In this document: piece after piece, positions 55,946 to 64,000 of the stretch
Position numbering within the stretch: the stretch's first letter is position 1
How the letters are laid out: every line of letters starts with the position of its first letter
Assembly (NCBI RefSeq): GCF_003711515.1
Contig: NW_021167079.1
Span: 7,186,385-7,250,384, forward strand
DNA length: 64,000 nucleotides
Reading direction: 5' to 3'
Source: Sodiomyces alkalinus F11
Taxonomy: Eukaryota > Ascomycota > Sordariomycetes > Glomerellales > Plectosphaerellaceae
Notes under the pieces: model-generated
Databases searched by the model: none
Told to the model about the DNA's origin: nothing
The model's input: only the letters and a program-made list of their open reading frames with translations
Program-made: the position numbers and the translations under genes

Positions 55946-56926
55946 ACTGGCAGCTATGTTGGTGGCGGCATGCCTGTCGCGGTGCGATAGAAGGAGGTAG
56001 CGGGGGAAAAGGAGTGTAAAGGAGGAAATGTTCTGCTACCTTCACGTCCAGCGGCAGGGGCGGAGGAGAAGAGAGGGAAGGAAGAGAGCGGACGAACAAG
56101 AAAAAAAAATCAGAGGCGGCATATGGGACCAACACGATTTTTTTTTTTCACTCTTACGGACAATGGCTTGGTGTTCGAGGTTCCTGTTTTTCCATCGTCG
56201 TCTGGCATCTCGGGGCGTGATACCGCTACGGCTGGTTATTACTCCGTGTCGCTCGACTTTTTAAGAAAGGTACGGGCGTTGGGAATGAATGGGCTGAAGA
56301 GGAGAGGCATAATCCCCTCCGCTGATTCATAAATGTGATGAAAAATAAGAGAAACCCAAGTCATGTCCAATTGAGCCGTGTGGTGTGCTAACACGGAGTG
56401 CATTTGATGTATGGTTGTCCTGTAGGTAAACCGTCGGATGCCTCGCAGCTCACTCAGTTGATTGAGTGATGGCTTTTTCTTCGTCGTGATATGTGGTTCT
56501 ACCGTTGATGTGTTTGTGAAGAATACTCTTTACTCCGTTCCACTCCATCAAGTCTAATTCTGCCAATCGAGCCATCTATCAAAGAATACTCCTATCAAAA
56601 CACGAGTGACCTCCATCAAGATGGAAAAGAACAGGAGCTGGTAAAACAATGTTACCACGCCTCTCGATCCAGCGAGGCGAGCCTGCTCTGGGGTGATATA
56701 ATAGGAAGAGCAAGAAACGAACAAAAGGAAATTCGTGAAACCCATGTGCTAGCATATGCGTAGCCTCTTCTCTCTAGTCATACAACAAATATGGCCATGC
56801 GGGAGCGGGAATCCAAGCATGCCCAAAGAAAAACTGCCGATCCCTCAACACCCTGTTTTGATATATCTCCAATATGTATGTAGGTTTCCCAAATTCCGGG
56901 GGGGCGCCAGGCTGCATGACGCTGTT
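55946..56926. other. convergent intergenic region between eS8 and GYP5
   Basis: Contains the eS8 3' UTR and, near 56760-56926, the GYP5 3' UTR, with AT-rich sequence between. No gene recognised. Confidence 0.5.
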
Positions 56927-59900
56927 TCATGCGAATTGCCGCTTGAGATCGGTCCACTTGCGTGTAAGCGTCTCGTGTTGAGAATTGATCTGGGGGAGAG
57001 TCACGTCAGTCACTCGGCGAAAAAAAAGAAAAGAAAAAGAAAAAAAAAGAAAACAAAAAAGGAAAACCCGACACAGCACGACATACCTCGGCATACTGCA
57101 TCTTCGTCTGCACGAGCTCCTCCTCAAGTTCCGCCATCTCCTTCTCCAACCGCTGGTTCTCCTCGTGCACCTTCTCGTTCCGCTTCATGAGGTCGTCCCG
57201 CTCCTGCCGCCAGGCGGACTCGAGCTCCTCAGGCTGCTTCTCAATCACGACGCGCAGCTCGCGCACCTGGCCCTTCAGGCTCTCGTTCTCGTCCCGGAGC
57301 TCCTCGTTGTCGACCTTGGTGTGCACTAGCTCCGTCGCCAGCGCCGCCTGCTCGCGGTCGCACGTCTCCACCCGCTCCTCCAGCCGGCGCACCCGCACCG
57401 CCAAGCTGGCGTTGGCGGCCCGCAGCTGCTCCAGCTCCGCCTCGCGCCCGCGCTCCGCCCGCGTCTTCTCCTCCCACTCGGCCGTGTACGCCTTGAGCGT
57501 CTCGGGCGCCATCTTGACCTCGCACGCGTCCCGCACGAGCTGGTCCGCGCGGTACACCTCCTTGTCGATGCTGGCGCTCGAGCTGCCGAAGAAGCCGTTC
57601 TCGAGGATGCTGCCCGCGCTGGGGTCCCTGTCGATGTACACGTCGAACAGCTTGTCCTTGAGGTAGGCCGTCAGCTGCGCCATGTCCGACATGCCCAGCA
57701 GCGTGGCGGCGTTCTTCTGCATGAGGACGAGGCCGAACCGGAGGATGGCCGAGAGGCCCTCCGACAGGATGAGGTCGTAGATGCGCAGCACGAGCTGGAG
57801 GGGGAAGCGGTAGGCGAAGAGCGTGAGGAACCACTGCGTCGCGTACAGGTGGGGCGAGATGCCGCGCCGGTGGAGGTGGCAGTAGAGCGCCGGCTCGAGG
57901 TCCTCCAGCAGCCGCTCGAACTGGTACAGGCGCATGTGCAGGCCCGGCATGTCCTGGACGAAGAGGTCGCGGAGGTGGTAGTGGTTCATGAGCCGCACCA
58001 GCAGACAGAAGGCCTCTTCCTCGGGCATGTTGAAGAGGATGGGCATGACGAGGAAGTTCATGCCCTGGGCGTAGCCCACGCCTTCGTCGAACAGCGCATA
58101 GGCCTTGCAGACGCCGAAGAGGCTCTCCTGAAGCCCCGCCGACGCCGCATACTTGGAGAAACTCGTGCGGGAGCCGAGGTCTCGCCGGATCGTCTTCTCC
58201 AGCTTCTGGATCATGGCGGCGTCCTCCTTTTGCCGCCTCTTCTTCTCGGCCGCGTCCGCCTGGGCCGCCTTCTGCAACGCCTCTGCGGTCTTCTCGTTGA
58301 CCGCTGGTGGGGTCACGCCGTTGGCTCCCGCCGGTTCGGAATGGACCGACGATGCGGACGACGTATTCGTGTCGTTCTGTGTGCCGAGGTTGCCGTTGCT
58401 CGCCGCGCTGATGGAGGTGCCGTTGCTATTCCTGTCTCGCTCCTTTTCGGTGCCTCGTACCACGAGTTCTTTGTACATGGCCTCCAGCTCCTCGTTCTTG
58501 CTCTGTGCAAGGACTTGCCAGATGACGCCCCGGATGGCGTTGGGAATCCCGGTGGCAATGGCCCTGTTAAGCTCCTCCGGGCTGGTTCGCGCCACGGCGG
58601 CCGGGCCTTCGTACACGACGGATTGCCAGAGATCCCAGTCGACCTGGCCGCTCGCCATATCCGACGGGCCGGCGGTGACACCGGAGGCTGTTCCGGGGGC
58701 GAGGGACAGGTTAGGACTGACCGGCATAGGGCTTTTGGGAGGGGGTTCCGACGCTGCGTCGCCGTCCTCGCCCTCATGTGTCTGAGAGGTGGCTCCACCG
58801 ATGGTTAGGTGGTTAGAGCGGCTGACGAGAGCAGCCACGGTGGCGCTCAGCCCCTTTTGGTCGTCCGTGGCTACGGCGGAGGGGGAAATGCCGGCTTCTT
58901 CCCGCATCCGCAGCATCTTGAACCGGTCTTTCAAGTTATTCCTCGTACCATTGACGCCATTCTCGACGGCTCCTTCTTTTTCCTCCTCTAGCCTGCTCAG
59001 CATCATATCTGGGTTGCTAGTCAGCGTGGCGATAGAGCTGGCCGTATTTCTCCGGGGCGATTGAGAGGGAGGTGGCGAGCGACTTGGCTCCTTATCCTTG
59101 CCCGTGTTATTTCGTGAGAGCCAGGAAAAGGGACTGGTGAGCCTGCGAGTGGGTGGGCCAGGAGCCGGAGCCGGAGCCGGAGCCGGAGGTGGTGGCGGTG
59201 GCTGGACTACAGAGATCACAGGGTCGGGAGACTTTGCAGGTGAAGAGGCGGCAGGGGGTGACCACGGCATGGCCGGTAGCGAGCTGGCAATGTTGCTTAG
59301 CGATATAGTTCGGGGGGCTTCTTTGGTCTCGGCGGGACTGTCTTTTGGTTCTATGCATCTTGATGTTAGACACTTCTCCCACTTGACCTCGCTCTCCCTC
59401 CGTCACTAGCGAGAGAGAGAGCGGCGCAGGAATGGGGGTTTTCAAACCAACCTGGCGGTGGCGGAGGACTGTTGTCATCGTCAAGATTGACGACATCTAG
59501 ATTTGAGGTGTTTGATAAGCGCTTCGACGCGAGAGATGCCTTCTGCTGCAGCTCTTGTTCTTCAGGACTGCCACGGTCTTCCTCGTTCTTCTCGTCATTT
59601 TCGTCGATTTTGTCGTCATCCTTGCCGATGTTCTCGGGGGCGTCCCCCGTCTTAGTCGCAGCTGGATCGACAGTCGCGGCTTGAGAAGGTTGTTGCTGCG
59701 AAATAGAGGGCGTCCTTTTGGTCAGAGATCGGACTTCGGTGGTATCGACGGCATCCTCGAATGTATTCTATCGCAGATCCAATAATGACATCAGCAAAAA
59801 GGACAGCAATTTCGAGGGAGATATTTTGTAGCTTCGTTCAGAGAAGATGATGGTATTCGGAAATGCCTGATCTCACATTTTCCTTCTCGGATGTGGCAGA

Positions 59901-59990
59901 CAGCGAGCGTCTTCTGTCCACGACATGGTCGGGGGAAGCTGGCCTTGACCTTGGCCCTGGCCCTGGCCCTGGCCCGTCTGCCTGGGACAT
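56927..59990 (-). CDS. GYP5: TBC-domain Rab GTPase-activating protein (Gyp5)
   Basis: Stimulates GTP hydrolysis by exocytic Rabs (Ypt1/Sec4 in yeast) at sites of polarised secretion. Four exons on the minus strand, 59877-59990, 59452-59767, 57087-59350 and 56927-56989, join in frame to 918 residues. The start is MSQADGPGPGPGPRSRPASP. The acidic Ser-rich N-terminal half is disordered and has Pro/Ala runs. The TBC domain begins near WDLWQSVVYEGPAAVARTSP, has the catalytic Arg finger in the segment IRRDLGSRTSFSKYA, then GVGYAQGMNFLVMPILF with the Gln finger (YAQGM), HRRGISPHLYATQWFLTLFA and LRIYDLILSEG. The last third is a long coiled coil (ELRDENESLKGQVRELRVVI). The small last exon encodes INSQHETLTRKWTDLKRQFA and removes an artefactual Phe-rich read-through. 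Arg finger identity is inferred from family alignment memory. Confidence 0.93.
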
Positions 59991-60135
59991 GGCTGCACCG
60001 AAATGGATCGGCCGGGAAATCAATCTGTATCCGTCTCACTTCCAGTTGTTGATTTTGTTGTTGTCCGTAGATCCGGCCAGATCTCGCTCTTTGCCTCGAG
60101 AAGATGAGAAGCTCGGAAAGGGCTGAATACCGGAG

Positions 60136-60166
60136 GAGGAGGAGGAGGAGGAGGAGGAGGAAGAGG
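60136..60166. repeat. (GGA)n microsatellite
   Basis: About ten GGA triplets on the + strand, about 150 nt upstream of the GYP5 start, within its leader or promoter; interrupted AGGAAG units continue to about 60185. Confidence 0.85.
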
Positions 60167-60969
60167 AGGAAGAAGAGGAAGATGAAGGACTGCGGCTTGT
60201 ACACTGGCCTACCTATTGGTTGGCCAACCGAGCATCCAGGGAGAACAGTCGGTTCATTTGGTACCGAGGGTTGCTAGAGGCGTACGGGATATGACGATCT
60301 TCCCGAGGACGGCCTGGATGGGCGTGTTTCTTCGTTTCTTTCGTTTCTTGATTTGTAGGTTTGTAAAGTTGTAAAGTGTCGTTGAGTCGATGTTTGAGAG
60401 GTGGCTTTCCGTGGCTCGTGTTCCTGTAGGTGGCTTGGAGGAATGTTTGACACGGTAGGAGCGCTTGTGGCTTATAAGTTATGTGGACCAAACGGGAGTT
60501 GGTCTTGCTTGCAAGTTCCAAGTAAAGCATTCCAGGAGGTACCGTGAGGTATGGAATGGAGAATACCTGTATGTAAGGTACCTATCTTGCCAAAGGTAGT
60601 ACCTGTACCTTACTTACACAGTGAGTAACGTACTTGGGTACGAAAGTATTATTAAGGGGTCCTACTGGAGGCCAACCGGATAAATTACCTCCTGACCCCT
60701 CCCATCTGTTATTCCTGGTATTTAGCAATTAGAGTGTTCGGCCTCCAGCTTTTTGAATTTTGAAACGACCTTCTGCAGTAGGGTCGTTCAGAAAGTGGCC
60801 AGAAATGGCTTAGTGAATGCGGCTTCAGGGGGCAGAAGGATGGGTGGGTGGGCATCCACAGTGAATGTGAATGTGAATGTTGCGTGAAAGAGTTGTGCTC
60901 TGAAAGACTATTTCAAAGACTCTTTCCAGTCTTAATAATCTGCTTGGTTATCTCGTCATCTCTTCATTC

Positions 60970-61012
60970 AACAGGCAACAGGCAACAGGCAACAGGCAAC
61001 AGGCAACAGGCA
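60970..61012. repeat. 7-nt tandem repeat, unit CAACAGG
   Basis: About six perfect copies of CAACAGG in an otherwise featureless intergenic stretch. Confidence 0.9.
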
Positions 61013-61619
61013 AGACCACTGGATTCTTCGAGACCTCTTCTGGTCCCAGGCCGAGTCTTCCGAGTCATGGCTCCTTAGCGGAATGGAATGCGAGAAGAAA
61101 ACATTGTTGGAATGTCATGTTCATCACCAGCATTTGTTCCTACCTGTCTCCTTTGTTCGTTGTACTTTGCTCGGAATATAAGTGAGCCTTTACACTAATC
61201 TTTCCGTTCACCCCTCACGGCTTACGCTCAAGGCTGAGCTGCCACGTTCCAACCGTCGGCGATACATATCTTCTGAGAGGAGCCAGGTCATCCGTCTTTC
61301 GCTGCCCGACTGAAGCTGTCTTGGCGGCCCAGAAACCTCCTGCAGGTAGTCTCCAGATATTTTGCCCAATTGCCAGTTTGGATAGAACAGAGAGAAAATA
61401 AAATAAATATCCCGGCGCTTTGGGTAAGGTAGTTCGATAACTTTTGACCACTAACACTGAGCCTGTAGTTTCGAGGTCATACAAGTAGGATTGTCCGTGT
61501 CTGTGTACCCCCCGATGATGGATAACGGTACGGGTGCCTAGGCCGATGTGGGAATGCTTCGACGCCGATACGACGCCGTAGTATATATCTGTTTGTTACA
61601 AGCGTCTGCAAGGCAGCAA

Positions 61620-62045
61620 ATACCTACCTACCTACCTACCTACCTAGGTACCTAGTCAGGCCAGGTTAATCGACAGGCAGCAGGCGTAGACATATACATG
61701 ACACACCTACGGTACCTTAGGCACTACGTCCATAAAGTAGCAGTTAAGTAAGGTATTACGTCTTCAGTCCATATAAGCCAAAAGAATAAGGTAAGGTAGG
61801 GCAAGGCAATAAGAGGAAAAGCAAGACAACTTAATTCAAGACAAGACGCCTCACCTAATAATTAGGTACAGGTAATTAGGTACGATATCACAAGAGAGGA
61901 AGGCACCATTTTGAGAGTGCACTTTCCCCTCTCTCTAGTGCCAGCGTATTGACGTAATAAGGTAAATACCTTAGACATACTGTACTTACAGCTGTACTTA
62001 CAGTACCTTGTTACCTTACCTTACTTTAGTAAACAAACCAAGGGC
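61620..62045. repeat. dense cluster of CTAC / GGTACC / TACCTTA words
   Basis: (CTAC)n at 61625-61645 is followed by many copies of TAGGTACC, TACCTTA and AATTAGGTA on both strands up to about 62045. It looks like a nest of the short motif that is scattered singly between genes elsewhere in the window. Confidence 0.7.
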
Positions 62046-62965
62046 AAGTACCGAGCTGCCTACGTTGTAGGTGGTGCCACTGTGCCTCTCCAAACCGAAA
62101 AATAGGTAGAGACGGGAGGTACCTTAGAGAATTACGCAAGGGTCCACAGTTCACAGTGCCCAGAAGGTACGTTGACCATGGGTCCACGCCCGCAGTTTGA
62201 GACCCCCGTCATCGCTTGCTCTACTTTTTCTTTCCCCAACACCAGTACCACTTCCTACTCCGTACCTCACCTCACCACCTCCCCACCAACCATCCAGAAA
62301 CGCCTACCGCGGAAGAAGAAGAAAAAAAAAAAAAGTCGACGAAAGCTGATTTCCTTCCTTCGGGTCAAAAGTTGATGATACGAGAACTCTTCGAGGTCTC
62401 TATTCCTCTGTCTTTTGTGCATTTTCTTCACGACCATTAGATTCTTTGAGCCTGGCGGAAAAGCTATTCGAGGACGACCTGCACTCGATCTCGGAACTAC
62501 AGTTTGACCCCAAGCTCTTTTTTTCTTTTTCTTTTCCCCCCGTCTCTTCTCTACCGGGGTATCCCGCACGACAGCCTTGACGATTGTCCATTCCGCACAG
62601 TCACCGACGGCCCTATCTACGGGCGCTTCATCTAACCAGTGGTAACTTAAGCTTGACCTTGGCTTTTTCACCGTCTTGCCACTTTCTATCGACGTTCCTT
62701 CCCTTTCAACCCTCCAACAAGAAACGATAAACTCATCCTCTTGCCGGCCTCCCTCGTGCTCCCCACCATCCCACCACCCCGAGAGCTGCTCCTCGACGAC
62801 ACCCGGCTAAGGAGTCAAAAGCGTTCGTTGTCCCTGAGAGGCTTCGTTCTTTTGGGCATCCTGGCACGCGAACCAAGCTGTCACCGGAGGAGAGTTCGCT
62901 GCGGGCGATAACCGTGGGGGAACACGCCTCTTGACCTTGCGGCTCTGCCGCCACCCGTCCTGAAG

Positions 62966-64000
62966 ATGGGGAAGATCACCAAGACGATGCAGCCCAAGCA
63001 CGAGGAGACTTTGGTATGCCCCAGTCATGCTTGAACTCCTTTCCCCCCTTCTCTTTTTGTCCTGCTCGTCGCCTCTCATCCCATGTACTAACGCGGCCAC
63101 AGTCTCCTTGGCTGAGGGACTTTGTTCAGTCTGCCTCTTCGACCTCTCTTCCTCTTCTCCCTGCCCGCCTTGCCACATTCCCGACGCGATGGCCCTTCCC
63201 GAGAGGCGACCTTTACCACTGGATCCCGCTTCTCAACCGTTTCGACAATATCCTCGAAGTGTTTACCACGACCTACAACCTCACCGATGGGCCTCAGACC
63301 CGCGAGCTGGGCTGCGACGTCCTCCTCAATCGAGACTCCAAAATCGTCGACTATGGGGACCAGAAGTGGGACATGGATCTCCTGCGCAAGCACGGGTATC
63401 AGCAGGATGGTGACCGCCAGCTTGTCGAGGTTATTCTCAAGTTCACCCGTGTTCTGCTCGAGCACTGCGGCAACCGAAGCATCTACGCCAGCAGCGGTCA
63501 CTTGAACGACTTGCTGAATACCACTTGCCTGCCGCTCATCATCGCTACTCTCGAGGTGGGCACCGAGCTGGCCAAGCGATACCAGGCGTCCGTCAAGCGA
63601 ATCGGCAGCCACTCCCGCCATGTCAGCACCGCCCTGCTGTCGAATCACTACAACATGGACCTGGGCCGCGTGCAGCAACTAGCATCTCCCTTCGTCAAGA
63701 CGCCCCTCGCATCTCTTTCCGAAGGTGGCCCGTCGTCGGGAACGCCCCGATCCGCCAAGGGCAAAGAGAAAGAGAAAGAGAAAGAGAAGGAGAAGGAGAA
63801 GGAGAAAGCACACCACGTCACTGCCCAGAAGAATGCCGCCGCCATGTTCGCAAATGACCTGACTGCCATCGCCAGCGACGACGCCAGCCGTTGGAAGGGC
63901 TGGGGGGACATCAAAGTGACCTACACCGTGACCCCCCCGCTTCGGGATCCCGCATCAGCAGCAGCCACGGTAGACCGTGCGCACTCTTCTTCCAATGCGC
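62966..64000 (+). CDS. TOM1: Tom1/HUWE1-type HECT E3 ubiquitin ligase, 3' end outside window
   Basis: N-terminal part of a giant HECT-domain ubiquitin ligase. Yeast Tom1 acts in mRNA export, excess-histone and unassembled ribosomal-protein degradation. Exon 1 is 62966-63013 (MGKITKTMQPKHEETL), followed by an intron with donor at 63014-63015 and acceptor AG at 63101-63102. The second exon runs open from 63103 to the window edge. It reads SPWLRDFVQSASSTSLPLLP, then GDLYHWIPLLNRFDNILEVF, VILKFTRVLLEHCGNRSIYA and SSGHLNDLLNTTCLPLIIAT, characteristic of the DUF908 armadillo-like N-terminus of this family. A Lys/Glu run (KEKEKEKEKE) at about 63765-63808 comes from an AAAGAG simple repeat. The HECT domain lies beyond the window. 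Confidence 0.92.
63765..63808 (+). repeat. coding hexanucleotide repeat (AAAGAG)n
   Basis: AAAGAG units, later GAGAAGGAG variants, inside the second TOM1 exon. They encode alternating Lys and Glu without changing the frame. Confidence 0.88.

Larger units (their letters stand above)
59991..62965. other. 3-kb divergent intergenic region between GYP5 and TOM1
   Basis: No gene recognised. It holds a GGA repeat (about 60136-60165), the densest cluster of GGTACC/TACCTTA words in the window (60535-60625 and 61620-62045), a 7-nt tandem repeat (60970-61012) and a (CTAC)n run (61625-61645). From about 62400 on is a pyrimidine-rich leader, probably TOM1 5' UTR. Confidence 0.55.

Noticed and set aside
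57849..58808. Plus-strand ORF (319 codons) opposite GYP5
   Set aside because: Antisense shadow of the TBC domain; no domain or codon support.

Overview
The window reads as a nuclear chromosome segment of a filamentous ascomycete (Pezizomycotina, most likely Sordariomycetes). Genes are dense and mostly GC-rich. They are interrupted by short GT-AG introns, and most products have clear fungal orthologues: Rho1, Elp1, a Ypd1-type phosphotransfer protein, Dph1, eS6, eS8, Qns1, Tsc13, Gyp5 and Tom1. Several other genes resemble lineage-specific fungal families of unknown function. Two runs of N (34917-34981 and 45671-45755) show it is a draft scaffold. No prokaryotic feature, tRNA, rRNA, CRISPR array or intact transposon could be supported.

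Layout. 0-1.65 kb: 3' part of an Avt-type vacuolar amino-acid transporter (+). 3.3 kb: a tiny two-exon gene for a 35-residue protein with paired CxxC motifs (+). 5.5-6.8 kb: RHO1 (-), flanked and interrupted by long poly-G/poly-C runs. 9.8-11.15 kb: mitochondrial ribosomal protein uL24m (+), tail to tail with ELP1 (-, 11.4-15.8 kb). 17.7-18.8 kb: a Ser/Arg-rich fungal protein resembling DUF3984 (+). A 4.3-kb gene-free stretch leads to the YPD1-type gene (+, 23.15-23.9 kb), which carries an unusual Asp/Lys repeat tail. 25.2-28.1 kb: an ASCC1/AKAP7-like 2H phosphoesterase and an unknown coiled-coil protein, both +. 28.9-30.7 kb: a DUF7924-like protein with a PD-(D/E)XK signature (+). 32.3-33.3 kb: an atypical C2H2-like zinc-binding protein (+). 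34.0-36.2 kb: an Hsp70/HSPA12-like ATPase (-). 37.5-39.0 kb: DPH1 (+). 39.3-39.7 kb: CTF8 (-), divergent from ribosomal protein eS6 (+, 40.2-41.6 kb). 42.0-45.0 kb: nine-exon NAD+ synthetase QNS1 (-). 46.2-47.8 kb: an ankyrin-repeat protein (+), then a minisatellite and a decayed SRPK-like kinase pseudogene. 49.1-50.2 kb: TSC13 (+). 50.6-51.5 kb: a BLOC1S1/GCN5L1-like protein (-). 52.8-54.2 kb: an unknown two-exon protein (+). 55.2-55.9 kb: ribosomal protein eS8 (+). 56.9-60.0 kb: the TBC RabGAP Gyp5 (-). 63.0-64.0 kb: 5' end of the HECT E3 ligase TOM1 (+), cut by the window.

The genes do not form a metabolic cluster. Translation is over-represented (uL24m, Elp1, Dph1, eS6, eS8), alongside trafficking and signalling genes (Rho1, Gyp5, BLOC1S1, Ypd1). 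This looks like an ordinary core-genome arm with some accessory insertions, the most accessory-looking interval being 45.5-49 kb.

The most unusual items are the period-3 D/K tail on the phosphotransfer protein, the 35-residue double-CxxC microprotein, the nuclease-fold DUF7924-like gene, the kinase relic behind the ankyrin gene, the poly-G tracts around RHO1, and short near-palindromic motifs (CTAAGGTACC, TACGAAGTA and TACTCCGTA types) scattered through most intergenic spaces. Exon boundaries were placed by eye from splice consensus, reading frame and protein-family continuity, so borders may be off where no family guided them.
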